Part shown: piece by piece, positions 51,986-60,277 of the stretch
How positions within the stretch are numbered: position 1 is the first letter of the stretch
Layout of the letters: every line of letters begins with the position of its first letter
Assembly (NCBI RefSeq): GCF_039655745.1
Contig: NZ_JBBYXI010000002.1
Location: forward strand, 753,446 to 817,445
DNA: 64,000 nt
Origin: Hohaiivirga grylli
GTDB lineage: Bacteria; Pseudomonadota; Alphaproteobacteria; Rhizobiales; Beijerinckiaceae
Direction of reading: 5' to 3'
Position numbers and translations under genes: made by a program
Notes under the pieces: generated by a model
Told to the model about the DNA's origin: nothing
Database searches by the model: none
What the model saw: only the letters and a program-made list of their open reading frames with translations

Positions 51986-52567
51986 TCAAAGACCAAGAAT
52001 CGTACGAACGGACTCGGTCACTTCATCAATCTGTTGCATTCCGTCCACTGACTTCAGCATATCCTTATTGGCGTAATGAGCCGACAATGGGGCAGTCTGG
52101 CGGTGATAGGCTTCAAGACGTGTCTTGAAGACTTCCGGATTGTCATCTTTACGGACAGGCTCACCACGGGCAGCCGTCTCTTCTGCTCTCTTAATGATAC
52201 GCTCAACCAGCTTTGCTTCATCGACATCGAATTCGATAACAGCATCAAGATTCAGGTTTCTGCTTTTCAGAAGAGCCTCAAGCCCTTCAGCCTGCGCCAC
52301 TGTCCGTGGGAAACCATCGAGAATAAAACCGTTTGTTGCATCAGATTCCTGAATGCGGTCCGCAATAATGCCAAGAACGATGTCATCAGAGACCAGATCT
52401 CCACGATCCATAACTTCTTTAGCTTTGATACCGATAGGAGTTTGAGCAGCAACAGCCGCACGCAGCATATCTCCGGTCGAAAGATGAGCAATGTTCAGTT
52501 CCTGAGCCAGACGAAGTGCCTGTGTCCCCTTACCTGCCCCTGGCGCACCGAGAAAAATAACGCGCAT
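51986..52567 (-). CDS. adk: Adenylate kinase, short (lidless) form
   Basis: Converts AMP and ATP to two ADP. ATG at 52567, after GAGG, gives 193 residues beginning MRVIFLGAPGAGKGTQ (P-loop Lys13); a longer frame from 52591 adds eight foreign residues. DGFPRT and the AMP-binding HLSTGDMLRA are present. The LID domain, 38 residues with a zinc or hydrogen-bond knuckle in long bacterial enzymes, is cut to a short loop at about 127-140 (RAEETAARGEPVRKDDNPE). It lies between secY and rpsM. Confidence 0.96.
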   Translation of the reverse strand: MRVIFLGAPGAGKGTQALRLAQELNIAHLSTGDMLRAAVAAQTPIGIKAKEVMDRGDLVSDDIVLGIIADRIQESDATNGFILDGFPRTVAQAEGLEALLKSRNLNLDAVIEFDVDEAKLVERIIKRAEETAARGEPVRKDDNPEVFKTRLEAYHRQTAPLSAHYANKDMLKSVDGMQQIDEVTESVRTILGL

Positions 52568-52617
52568 TGAATTAGCCTCGTAACAATACAAATCTGAAAA
52601 GTGAAACAGCCTATCTC

Positions 52618-52648
52618 AAAGAAGAAGCTCCAGCTTTAAGCTGGAGCT
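52618..52648 (-). other. Palindromic hairpin between secY and adk
   Basis: A perfect 11-bp inverted repeat pairs 52626-52636 with 52638-52648. On the minus strand it is followed by TCTTCTTTG. It starts 10 nt past the secY stop. It may be a weak terminator, attenuator or mRNA stability element. Confidence 0.6.
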
Positions 52649-52658
52649 AACCTATCTC

Positions 52659-53999
52659 TTAACGACGGCGTGTGGAAGAGCCCCGCAGCTTAGCCTTTTT
52701 GACCAAGCCCTCATACTGGTGAGCCAGCAGATGCCCGTGAACCTGTGCCACCGTATCCATTGTCACGGAGACAACGATCAGAAGCGAAGTACCACCGATA
52801 GCCAACTGCTGGATATTGAAGGAAGCCATCACAATTTCTGGCAGAAGACAGATTGCGACCAGATAAGCAGCACCAACAACTGTAATACGTGTCAGAACCT
52901 TATCAATATATTCAGCTGTTCTGTCGCCTGGACGGATACCCGGAATAAAGCCGTTCTGCTTTTTCAGATTGTCAGCAGTATCCTTCGGATTGAAAACAAT
53001 TGCCGTATAGAAGAAGGCAAAGAAAACAATCAGAAGCGCATAAGCCACCATGAACAACGGCTTACCATGGCCGAAATAGTAGCTCATACCAGCCAGAAAA
53101 CCTGTGCCATCCGGATTTGCAAAGCTTGTGAACGTTGCAGGCAGAAGCAGCAATGAAGAAGCAAAGATCGGCGGAATAACGCCAGATGTGTTCAGCTTAA
53201 GCGGTAAGAAGGACGTCTGACCTTCATAAACCTTATTACCAACCTGACGGCGTGGATAATTGATCAAAAGGCGACGCTGCGCGCGCTCCATAAACACAAC
53301 GAACGCAATAACAGCAACGGCCATTACCAGCATAAACAGGATGAGCGGCGTAGAAACAGCACCAATACGGCCCAGTTCAAGCAGTTTAGCCAAACCACCG
53401 GGGAGACCCGCGACAATACCTGTAAAGATGATCAGTGAGGAGCCGTTACCGATACCCCGGGCTGTAATCTGTTCGCCCAGCCAGACAACAAACATTGTAC
53501 CGCCTGTAAGGGTTACAACTGTTGTCAGAGTAAAGAAGCCAGAGGAAAGATGCGAAACGCCACTGGAATAAAGCCCGATAGCAATACCCCAGGACTGCGC
53601 AACAGCCAGAACAACCGTCAGATAACGGGTGTACTGATTGATAACCTTACGCCCGGATTCCCCTTCCTTCTTGAGTGCTTCAAGAGAAGGCACAACAGAA
53701 GTCAGAAGCTGGATAATAATCGATGCCGAGATGTATGGCATGATGTTCAGGGCAAAGATGGCCATACGTTCAACAGCACCACCCGAGAACATGTTGAACA
53801 GACCAACAATTCCCTGTGAATTATTCTGGAACAAGCGAGCCAGAGAAGCAGGATCGATACCAGGAAGCGGAATATACGTTCCAAGACGATAGACAAGCAA
53901 CGCGCCAAGAGTAAACCAGATGCGCTTTTTAAGCTCATCTGCCTTGGCAATTGCGCCGAAATTGAAATTTGATGCAATCTGTTCGGCTGCTGAAGCCAT
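52659..53999 (-). CDS. secY: Preprotein translocase subunit SecY
   Basis: A 446-residue channel subunit of the Sec translocon, with ten membrane segments. Typical segments are LGTYIPLPGID in the first loop, FNMFSGGAVERMAIFALNIMPYISASIIIQLL (plug and TM2), RGIGNGSSLIIF, and GDRTAEYIDKVLTRIT near the end. It follows rplO by about 150 nt with a hairpin between and ends the spc operon. Confidence 0.97.
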   Translation of the reverse strand: MASAAEQIASNFNFGAIAKADELKKRIWFTLGALLVYRLGTYIPLPGIDPASLARLFQNNSQGIVGLFNMFSGGAVERMAIFALNIMPYISASIIIQLLTSVVPSLEALKKEGESGRKVINQYTRYLTVVLAVAQSWGIAIGLYSSGVSHLSSGFFTLTTVVTLTGGTMFVVWLGEQITARGIGNGSSLIIFTGIVAGLPGGLAKLLELGRIGAVSTPLILFMLVMAVAVIAFVVFMERAQRRLLINYPRRQVGNKVYEGQTSFLPLKLNTSGVIPPIFASSLLLLPATFTSFANPDGTGFLAGMSYYFGHGKPLFMVAYALLIVFFAFFYTAIVFNPKDTADNLKKQNGFIPGIRPGDRTAEYIDKVLTRITVVGAAYLVAICLLPEIVMASFNIQQLAIGGTSLLIVVSVTMDTVAQVHGHLLAHQYEGLVKKAKLRGSSTRRR

Positions 54000-54087
54000 T
54001 GTTATTATCCCAATCTAATCTTTGCACTTTTAGAACGCACCAACATACAGATGCACTCAAAAAGAGCAATATGCTTAAGCGTACAAA

Positions 54088-54119
54088 CGGCGGCACCGCA
54101 TCTGTGACACGAGCCGCCG
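54088..54119 (-). other. Intercistronic hairpin rplO-secY
   Basis: A 7-bp GC-only stem pairs 54088-54094 with 54113-54119 around an 18-nt loop, in the 151-nt spacer before secY. On the minus strand TTTG follows, too short for a clear terminator. Confidence 0.5.
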
Positions 54120-54150
54120 CTTGAATCATTACTTCAAGATAATGTGCGTA

Positions 54151-54624
54151 TTACGCTTGCGCAACTGCACCGACGAGCTTGACTGAACCGCCAGCCTTTT
54201 CGATAGCAGCAACAGCAGACTTGGAAGCGCCATTAACTTCGAATGCAAGCTTGGCCTTCAGTTCGCCAACGCCAAGAATCTTGACGCCGTCAAGAGCCTT
54301 TGAGCAGATACCGGCTGCAACGAGAGCTGCATTGGTAATTGCGGCGCTCTTGTCGAGCTTACCAGCGTCAATTGCTTCCTGAATACGGCCAACATTGACC
54401 TCGTTCAGGTGAACAGCGTTTGGCTTGTTAAAGCCACGCTTTGGCAGACGACGGTGCAAAGGCATCTGACCGCCTTCGAAGCCTTTAATGGCAACGCCGG
54501 AACGTGAGGTTTGACCCTTCACACCACGACCACCTGTCTTACCCTTACCGGAACCGATACCACGGCCAACACGCATACGTGCCTTTGTGGCGCCTTCGTT
54601 ATCACGAATAGAATTAAGTTTCAT
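54151..54624 (-). CDS. rplO: 50S ribosomal protein L15
   Basis: A 157-residue late-assembly protein of the large subunit. ATG at 54624 follows GAGGAGGGC and gives the usual MKLNSIRDN; an upstream start at 54654 lacks support. RVGRGIGSGKGKTGGRGVKGQ and FEGGQMPLHRRLPKRGF are diagnostic. It lies 10 nt after rpmD. Confidence 0.97.
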   Translation of the reverse strand: MKLNSIRDNEGATKARMRVGRGIGSGKGKTGGRGVKGQTSRSGVAIKGFEGGQMPLHRRLPKRGFNKPNAVHLNEVNVGRIQEAIDAGKLDKSAAITNAALVAAGICSKALDGVKILGVGELKAKLAFEVNGASKSAVAAIEKAGGSVKLVGAVAQA

Positions 54625-54634
54625 ATCGCCCTCC

Positions 54635-54838
54635 TCAGTGCCCGTCGACAACACGCACGAGGTGCTTGACCTTTTCGATCATACCACGAACTTCCGGGGT
54701 GTCCGGCAGTGTCGAAGTACGGCGAATCTTATTGAGCTTGAGACCAATCAGCGTCTGGCGCTGCTTGGCTTCACGACGGATTGGAGAACCAGTCTGCTCA
54801 ACAGTGACTGTTTTTGTAGTGGCAGGTTTCTTAGCCAT
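54635..54838 (-). CDS. rpmD: 50S ribosomal protein L30
   Basis: A 67-residue L30. After a short Lys/Thr-rich N-terminus the core reads VEQTGSPIRREAKQRQTLIGL and LNKIRRTSTLPDTPEVRGMI. It lies 16 nt after rpsE and 10 nt before rplO, in the normal order. Confidence 0.96.
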   Translation of the reverse strand: MAKKPATTKTVTVEQTGSPIRREAKQRQTLIGLKLNKIRRTSTLPDTPEVRGMIEKVKHLVRVVDGH

Positions 54839-54854
54839 TGTCTAAGCCTCCCGC

Positions 54855-55427
54855 TTACGCATCTGAACCGGCTGCATCAGCATCGCCAGCACCTGGACGA
54901 CGGCTCTGCAGAACCGATACCTTCAAGCCACGACGTGCGGCAACCGAACGTGGGCTATCTTCATTCTTCAGCGCGTCAAATGTTGCACGCACCAGGTTGT
55001 AAGGATTGGAGGAACCAATCGACTTGGCAACAACGTCCTGCATGCCAACAGTTTCGAAAACTGCACGCATTGGACCACCAGCGATGATACCTGTACCCTG
55101 TGGAGCTGCACGCAGTACAACTTTACCAGCACCCCAGCGACCACGAACATCGTGGTGCAATGTGCGGCCTTCACGCAGAGCAACGCGGATCATAGAACGC
55201 TTTGCAGCGTCTGTGGCCTTGCGGATTGCTTCTGGAACTTCGCGTGCTTTACCGTGACCGAAACCGACTCGACCCTTCTGGTCACCAACGACAACCAGTG
55301 CGGCGAAGCCGAAACGACGACCACCCTTAACAACTTTAGCGACGCGGTTGATATGTACCAACCGATCTACGAACTCGCTGTCACGCTCTTCGCGTTCAAC
55401 GCGCTCTTTATTAGGTCCTCTTGCCAT
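54855..55427 (-). CDS. rpsE: 30S ribosomal protein S5
   Basis: A 190-residue S5 near the mRNA entry channel, involved in decoding fidelity. The double-stranded-RNA-binding N-terminal domain (FVDRLVHINRVAKVVKGGRRFGF) and the C-terminal domain (GTGIIAGGPMRAVFETVGMQDVVAKSIGSSNPYN) are complete. The C-terminal tail is acidic and Ala-rich. A structured 122-nt spacer separates it from rplR. Confidence 0.97.
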   Translation of the reverse strand: MARGPNKERVEREERDSEFVDRLVHINRVAKVVKGGRRFGFAALVVVGDQKGRVGFGHGKAREVPEAIRKATDAAKRSMIRVALREGRTLHHDVRGRWGAGKVVLRAAPQGTGIIAGGPMRAVFETVGMQDVVAKSIGSSNPYNLVRATFDALKNEDSPRSVAARRGLKVSVLQSRRPGAGDADAAGSDA

Positions 55428-55448
55428 ATTTTATCCGTTTTGACTTAC

Positions 55449-55522
55449 GCGGGGCTCCCCGCTCGCTTCGGAAGGTTTCCTTAGAAACCCGTTTCGGGTG
55501 TGCACGTCACCGTCCACACCCG
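55449..55522 (-). other. Structured spacer rplR-rpsE
   Basis: The 137-nt space between rplR and rpsE, unusually long for this cluster, holds two hairpins: GCGGG/CCCGC at 55449-55462 and an 8-bp stem pairing 55495-55502 with 55515-55522. Neither has a T tract on the minus strand. Confidence 0.5.
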
Positions 55523-55549
55523 TTTCTCATTTAACCGGTAAACCGATTA

Positions 55550-55912
55550 TTAGAATGTCAGGCCACCTTCACGGGCGCCTTCGGCCAAAGCCTTGACACG
55601 ACCATGATAGATGTAACCGGAACGGTCGAAGACCACTTCCTTGACACCGGCCTTAACAGCGCGTTGTGCTACGAGCTCACCGACCTTGACAGCTGCTTCG
55701 ACTGTTGCACCAGTCTTCAGCTTGCCACGGAGATCCTTTTCCAGTGTTGATGCGGCAGCCAGTGTACGGCCTTCAACATCATCAATAATCTGGGCATAGA
55801 TCTGCTTCGAAGAGCGGAAAACCGACAGACGAGGACGTCCATTAGCGGCTTTCTTAATAGCCCGGCGCACACGCGCCTTACGGCGGTCGGCAACTTCAGA
55901 TTTCTTAGCCAT
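55550..55912 (-). CDS. rplR: 50S ribosomal protein L18
   Basis: A 120-residue L18 that binds 5S rRNA with L5 and L25. ATG at 55912 gives the usual MAKKSEVADRRKARVRRAIKK; the frame from 55966 overlaps rplF. GRPRLSVFRSSKQIYAQIID and the end KEVVFDRSGYIYHGRVKALAEGAREGGL are conserved. It lies 10 nt after rplF. Confidence 0.97.
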   Translation of the reverse strand: MAKKSEVADRRKARVRRAIKKAANGRPRLSVFRSSKQIYAQIIDDVEGRTLAAASTLEKDLRGKLKTGATVEAAVKVGELVAQRAVKAGVKEVVFDRSGYIYHGRVKALAEGAREGGLTF

Positions 55913-55922
55913 TGCGCGGTCC

Positions 55923-56456
55923 TTACTTCTTCTTACCTTCCTTGCGGAAGATGAATTCGTCGGCATACTTCACGCCCTTGCCCTTATAAGGCTCAGGCTT
56001 GCGGTATTCACGAATCTCGGCGGCAACCTGACCAACCTGCTGCTTGTTAATACCAGCAACAATAATTTCGGTTGGCTTTGGCGTGGTAATTGTAATACCT
56101 GCCGGAATTTCGTAGTCGACATCGTGGCTGTAACCGAGCGAAAGCTTCAGGACCTTGCCTGCAACTGCTGCCCTGTAACCAACACCATTGATTTCAAGTT
56201 TTTTCTCAAAACCCTGGGAAACGCCTGTTGCCAGATTTTCAATCATGGAACGGGACATACCCCATTTGGCACGTGCCACTTTGCTATCGTCACGCGGATC
56301 GACCTTGATCTCTCCGTTTTCGAAAACGACTACAACTTCTTCAGGAACGACGAATGAAAGCTCACCCTTCGAACCTTTAAATTTGACCAACTGTCCGTCA
56401 ACTGTGGCCGTCGCACCAGACGGCACCGAGACGGGTTTTTTACCAATTCGAGACAT
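55923..56456 (-). CDS. rplF: 50S ribosomal protein L6
   Basis: A 177-residue L6 with two related alpha/beta domains, near the factor-binding site. MSRIGKKPVSVPSGATATVDG and the second-domain motif KPEPYKGKGVKYADEFI are diagnostic. It lies 37 nt after rpsH. Confidence 0.97.
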   Translation of the reverse strand: MSRIGKKPVSVPSGATATVDGQLVKFKGSKGELSFVVPEEVVVVFENGEIKVDPRDDSKVARAKWGMSRSMIENLATGVSQGFEKKLEINGVGYRAAVAGKVLKLSLGYSHDVDYEIPAGITITTPKPTEIIVAGINKQQVGQVAAEIREYRKPEPYKGKGVKYADEFIFRKEGKKK

Positions 56457-56493
56457 TTCTCGATTCTCCCGTGGTTGTTCCGTGCGTTAAGCC

Positions 56494-56892
56494 TTAGAAG
56501 ACCTTACAGAGCACTTCGCCGCCGACATTCTTCTCTCTGGCTTCATGATCAGCCATAACACCCTGCGGCGTAGAGATGATTGTAATACCAAGACCGTCAG
56601 AAACGCGTGGCATTGTGTCAACGGATGAATAGACGCGACGACCTGGCTTGGAAACGCGCTGAATAGAGCGAATAACCGGCTGTCCGTCGTAGTACTTCAA
56701 TTCAATATCGAATTCCGTCCGGCCATTACCGAAGTCAACCGCAGAATAATCACGGATGTAACCTTCAGTCTTCAGCACATCAAGAACACGTGCACGAAGC
56801 TTGGAGCCAGGAGTGGAAACGCGTCCGCGACGGCGCATCTGCGCGTTACGGATACGGGTGAGCATATCGCCCAATGGATCGCTGATAGACAT
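56494..56892 (-). CDS. rpsH: 30S ribosomal protein S8
   Basis: A 132-residue S8 that organises the central domain of 16S rRNA; in E. coli it represses the spc operon at rplE. SDPLGDMLTRIRNAQMRR, KPGRRVYSSVDTMPRV and STPQGVMADHEA are conserved. It lies 14 nt after rpsN. Confidence 0.97.
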   Translation of the reverse strand: MSISDPLGDMLTRIRNAQMRRRGRVSTPGSKLRARVLDVLKTEGYIRDYSAVDFGNGRTEFDIELKYYDGQPVIRSIQRVSKPGRRVYSSVDTMPRVSDGLGITIISTPQGVMADHEAREKNVGGEVLCKVF

Positions 56893-56906
56893 ATATCCGC
56901 CTCCCC

Positions 56907-57212
56907 TTACCAGCTCGACTTGACGAGGCCAGGAATCATCCCGGTTGAGCCAAGTTCGCGAAGGGCAATGCGGGACATGCCCAGTTTACGGTAGTAGGCG
57001 CGCGGCCGACCAGACACTTCGCAACGATTGCGAATACGTGACGGGCTGGAGTTGCGCGGCAACTCAGCAAGCTTCAGGCGAGCTTCGAAACGCTCTTCCA
57101 TCGACTTGCCTTCATCGTTGGCAATTGCCAACAGGCGAGCACGACGGCCAGCATATTTCTTCACCAGCTGCTTGCGGTGATTGTTTTTTTCAATCGAACT
57201 TTTTTTAGCCAT
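56907..57212 (-). CDS. rpsN: 30S ribosomal protein S14, zinc-free form
   Basis: A 101-residue S14. ATG at 57212 starts MAKKSSIEKNNHRKQLVKKY; upstream in-frame sequence overlaps rplE. The C-terminal LPRNSSPSRIRNRCEVSGRPR is diagnostic. There is only one cysteine, so the CXXC zinc ribbon of short S14 is lacking and this is the C-minus form. It lies 37 nt after rplE. Confidence 0.96.
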   Translation of the reverse strand: MAKKSSIEKNNHRKQLVKKYAGRRARLLAIANDEGKSMEERFEARLKLAELPRNSSPSRIRNRCEVSGRPRAYYRKLGMSRIALRELGSTGMIPGLVKSSW

Positions 57213-57249
57213 TATATCTCTCCGGTGTCCGCGTTTGAGAACACTGTTC

Positions 57250-57816
57250 TCACTGCCGGAACGGGAAGTTGAAGTGCCGCAGAAGAGCACGGGCTTCGTC
57301 ATCGGTCTTTGCAGTGGTGCAAACGATGATGTCCATACCCCAAACCTGCTCGACCTTGTCGTAGTTAATTTCAGGGAACACAATGTGCTCCTTCATGCCA
57401 AGGGCATAGTTACCACGACCGTCGAATGACTTCGGATTAAGACCGCGGAAGTCGCGAACGCGCGGAAGCGCGATTGTGACCAAACGATCCATGAATTCGA
57501 ACATACGCGTATTGCGCAGTGTCACCTTACAACCCAAAGGCATGTCTTCGCGAACCTTAAAGGTCGAAATAGCCTTACGGGCCTTTGTGATCACTGGCTT
57601 CTGACCGGCGATGAGAGCCATATCAGCAGCAGCAACGGAAGCTTTCTTGGAGTCAGCTGTAGATTCGCCAACACCCATGTTCAGAACGATCTTTTCGATC
57701 TTCGGAACTTCCATCGGGTTCTTGTAACCGAATTCTTCAATCAGCTTTGGACGCACTACTTCTTCGTAATGCTTCTTAAGCCGCGGCGTATAGCCGTTCT
57801 TTGCAGCCTCAGCCAT
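57250..57816 (-). CDS. rplE: 50S ribosomal protein L5
   Basis: A 188-residue L5 that binds 5S rRNA and contacts the P-site tRNA and S13. NPMEVPKIEKIVLNMGVGE, GQKPVITKARKAISTFKVRE and FDGRGNYALGMKEHIVFPEI are conserved. It overlaps rplX by 8 nt, indicating coupled translation. Confidence 0.97.
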   Translation of the reverse strand: MAEAAKNGYTPRLKKHYEEVVRPKLIEEFGYKNPMEVPKIEKIVLNMGVGESTADSKKASVAAADMALIAGQKPVITKARKAISTFKVREDMPLGCKVTLRNTRMFEFMDRLVTIALPRVRDFRGLNPKSFDGRGNYALGMKEHIVFPEINYDKVEQVWGMDIIVCTTAKTDDEARALLRHFNFPFRQ

Positions 57817-58126
57817 CGATCAGATCTCCCGAACGCTTAGCAAAACGAACTTTGCGTCCATCTTCCAAAATCTTGAAACCAACCTTGGTTGGCTTTCCAT
57901 CCTTGGGATCAGCAACAGCGATATTAGACAGGTGAATCGGGCTCTCCTTGGAGATGATTCCGCCTTCCTGATTGGCTGTCTGCTTCTGGTGACGACGAAC
58001 GATGTTGACACCACGAACGAGTGCCTTTTCATCCTTCGGAATCACACGGATTACTTCACCGGTCTGCCCTTTGTCGCGACCAGCCAGAACAACGACCTTG
58101 TCGCCCTTCTTAATCTTCGCGGCCAT
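57809..58126 (-). CDS. rplX: 50S ribosomal protein L24
   Basis: A 105-residue assembly-initiating protein of the large subunit. The KOW motif KKGDKVVVLAGRDKGQTGEV is followed by the typical NIVRRHQKQTANQEGGIISKE. Its ATG shares one base with the rplN stop and its end overlaps rplE. Confidence 0.97.
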   Translation of the reverse strand: MAAKIKKGDKVVVLAGRDKGQTGEVIRVIPKDEKALVRGVNIVRRHQKQTANQEGGIISKESPIHLSNIAVADPKDGKPTKVGFKILEDGRKVRFAKRSGDLIDG

Positions 58127-58494
58127 TACAGCACCTCCGGTGCAAGTGAGATGATCTTCATGTGGTTTTTAGCGCGAAGTTCACGAGGAACCGGGCCAAA
58201 AATACGTGTTCCGACCGGCTCTTTCTGAGCATTGATCAGAACTGCAGCATTGCGGTCGAAACGAATCACAGAGCCGTCAACACGACGGATGTCTTTCGCG
58301 ACACGAACGACGACTGCCTTCATGACATCGCCCTTCTTCACACGACCACGTGGAATTGCTTCTTTAACTGACACCACGATGATGTCTCCGACGGAAGCGT
58401 ACTTACGCTTTGAACCGCCGAGAACCTTGATGCACATCACGCGACGTGCGCCGGAATTATCGGCGACGTCTAGATTCGTCTGCATCTGGATCAT
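58126..58494 (-). CDS. rplN: 50S ribosomal protein L14
   Basis: A 122-residue L14 that forms an intersubunit bridge. MIQMQTNLDVADNSGARRVMCIKVLGG, GDIIVVSVKEAIPRGRVKKGDV and FGPVPRELR are diagnostic. A 150-nt spacer with a strong hairpin precedes it after rpsQ; this is the S10/spc operon boundary. Confidence 0.97.
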   Translation of the reverse strand: MIQMQTNLDVADNSGARRVMCIKVLGGSKRKYASVGDIIVVSVKEAIPRGRVKKGDVMKAVVVRVAKDIRRVDGSVIRFDRNAAVLINAQKEPVGTRIFGPVPRELRAKNHMKIISLAPEVL

Positions 58495-58588
58495 GGCTTG
58501 ATCCTTTCCTTGTTTCAGACAGGTTTCCAGTCACTACCGGACTACGCCTGACGGGAATCTCTCGTTCCCAGCCTCTAAATCAGCGAAA

Positions 58589-58608
58589 GGCGGCCTTGGA
58601 CGGCCGCC
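58589..58608 (-). other. Hairpin at the S10/spc boundary (rpsQ-rplN)
   Basis: A perfect 7-bp GC stem pairs 58589-58595 with 58602-58608 around a 6-nt loop. On the minus strand TTTCGC follows, so it is at best a weak terminator. It sits where the S10 operon ends and the spc operon begins in E. coli. Confidence 0.55.
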
Positions 58609-58644
58609 CTGCGCGCATATCCCTACTCGACTTCGAAGAAGAAA

Positions 58645-58884
58645 TCAAGCCTTGGGAGTTTCAACCAAGATCCAAGTCTTAAGCTTGGAGATTGGTTTGG
58701 TCTCTTCAATAGAAACCAGATCACCGACCTTAGCGACGTTGTTCTCGTCGTGGGCATGGTAATTCTTTGTACGACGCACTGTCTTTTTGAAGAGCGGGTG
58801 CGTGAAACGGCGTTCGACCTTAACAACGGCAGTCTTATCCTGCTTGTCGCTAACAACGACGCCCTGCAGTATGCGCTTCGGCAT
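58645..58884 (-). CDS. rpsQ: 30S ribosomal protein S17
   Basis: A 79-residue OB-fold protein that binds the 5' domain of 16S rRNA. MPKRILQGVVVSDKQDKTAVV and RRTKNYHAHDENN, then GDLVSIEETKPISKLKTW, are diagnostic. It lies 12 nt after rpmC. Confidence 0.97.
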   Translation of the reverse strand: MPKRILQGVVVSDKQDKTAVVKVERRFTHPLFKKTVRRTKNYHAHDENNVAKVGDLVSIEETKPISKLKTWILVETPKA

Positions 58885-58896
58885 CTTTGATCCCCT

Positions 58897-59109
58897 TTAG
58901 GATTTGGCCGGAACGGCTTTTTGCCGCTGCAGCGTCTTCACACGGGCAACGTCCTTACGGACAGAGCGAACGCGTGCTGTGTTTTCAAGCTGACCAGTTG
59001 CACGCTGGAAGCGCAGGTTGAACTGCTCTTTCTTCAGCTTCAGCAACTCGTCACCTAACTGGTCGACCGTCAAGGCCTTGAGATCAGAGCGTCTCTGAGT
59101 TTCTTTCAT
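58897..59109 (-). CDS. rpmC: 50S ribosomal protein L29
   Basis: A 70-residue L29 near the polypeptide exit tunnel. ATG at 59109 with GAGG 8 nt upstream is preferred to GTG at 59118, which lies against the rplP stop. LKKEQFNLRFQRATGQLENTARVR is diagnostic. Confidence 0.95.
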   Translation of the reverse strand: MKETQRRSDLKALTVDQLGDELLKLKKEQFNLRFQRATGQLENTARVRSVRKDVARVKTLQRQKAVPAKS

Positions 59110-59119
59110 AGCGCCCACC

Positions 59120-59533
59120 TCACTCTGCGATACGCTGGATGAAACGTGTACGAATTGGCAGCTTAGCAGCTCCTAAACGGAGAGCTTCGCGAGCAACTTC
59201 TTCGGACACACCATCAATCTCGAACATGACACGGCCTGGCTTAACCCGGGCTGCCCAGTAATCTGGAGAACCCTTACCGCTACCCATACGGACTTCGGTT
59301 GGTTTAGAACTGACCGGCAGATCAGGGAAAATGCGGATCCAAACACGACCAACACGCTTCATTGCACGAGTAATCGCACGACGAGCGGCTTCGATCTGAC
59401 GAGCATTTACACGCTCTGGCTCCATAGCCTTCAGACCGAACTGGCCGAAGTTAAGATCCGTACCGCCCTTGGCCACACCATGGATGCGACCTTTGAACTG
59501 CTTACGGAATTTCGTCTTCTTTGGTTGCAGCAT
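59120..59533 (-). CDS. rplP: 50S ribosomal protein L16
   Basis: A 137-residue L16 beside the A site. MLQPKKTKFRKQFKGRIHGVAKGG, RAITRAMKRVGRVWIRIFPDLP and the conserved RMGSGKGSPDYWAARVKPGR are present. It lies 23 nt after rpsC and 10 nt before the rpmC start. Confidence 0.97.
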   Translation of the reverse strand: MLQPKKTKFRKQFKGRIHGVAKGGTDLNFGQFGLKAMEPERVNARQIEAARRAITRAMKRVGRVWIRIFPDLPVSSKPTEVRMGSGKGSPDYWAARVKPGRVMFEIDGVSEEVAREALRLGAAKLPIRTRFIQRIAE

Positions 59534-59556
59534 GGCGAACCTTCCTCAAACCTTTC

Positions 59557-60267
59557 TCAAGCCTGGGCCGCTTGTTCGCGGCGACCACCAGCTGAGCGGC
59601 CTTCTTCATTCATGCGCTTGTCCTGAGCCATTGGATCGTGCTCGAGAATTTCGCCCTTGAATATCCAGACCTTAATACCACAGGCACCATAGGTGGTGAA
59701 TGCCGTTGCTGTACCATAATCGACATCCGCACGCAGTGTGTGCAGCGGAACGCGACCTTCACGGTACCACTCGAGACGAGCGATTTCAGCACCACCAAGA
59801 CGACCTGAACAGTTGATACGAATACCTTCTGCGCCAAGACGAATGGCTGACTGAACAGCACGCTTCATGGCACGACGGAAGGCAACGCGGCGTTCAAGCT
59901 GCTGTGCAATCGATTCTGCCACCAGAGTAGCGTCGATTTCCGGCTTGCGGACTTCAACGATATTAATGGTGATCTCAGCATCAGTCAGTCTTGCGACGGA
60001 CTTACGCAGCTTCTCGATGTCTGCACCCTTCTTGCCGATGACAACACCCGGACGAGCCGAATGAATTGTAACACGGCACTTCTTGTGCGGACGTTCAATG
60101 ACGATCTTCGACACAGCTGCTTGTTTCAGCTGCTTCAAAAGAGCCTCACGGATCGCAAAATCCTCGTGGATCAACTTGGCGTATTCGCCTTTGTTGGCGA
60201 ACCAACGGGAATCCCACGTCCGGTTAATACCGAGGCGAAGACCGATCGGGTTTACTTTCTGACCCAT
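59557..60267 (-). CDS. rpsC: 30S ribosomal protein S3
   Basis: A 236-residue S3 at the mRNA entry, part of the ribosomal helicase. ATG at 60267 gives MGQKVNPIGLRLGINRTWDS; the frame from 60303 overlaps rplV. The KH domain reads RPGVVIGKKGADIEKLR, and the C-terminal domain ISVDYG-like element DVDYGTATAFTTYGACGIKVWIF. The tail ends in an Ala/Gln-rich stretch. Confidence 0.97.
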   Translation of the reverse strand: MGQKVNPIGLRLGINRTWDSRWFANKGEYAKLIHEDFAIREALLKQLKQAAVSKIVIERPHKKCRVTIHSARPGVVIGKKGADIEKLRKSVARLTDAEITINIVEVRKPEIDATLVAESIAQQLERRVAFRRAMKRAVQSAIRLGAEGIRINCSGRLGGAEIARLEWYREGRVPLHTLRADVDYGTATAFTTYGACGIKVWIFKGEILEHDPMAQDKRMNEEGRSAGGRREQAAQA

Positions 60268-60277
60268 CTGGTACTCC

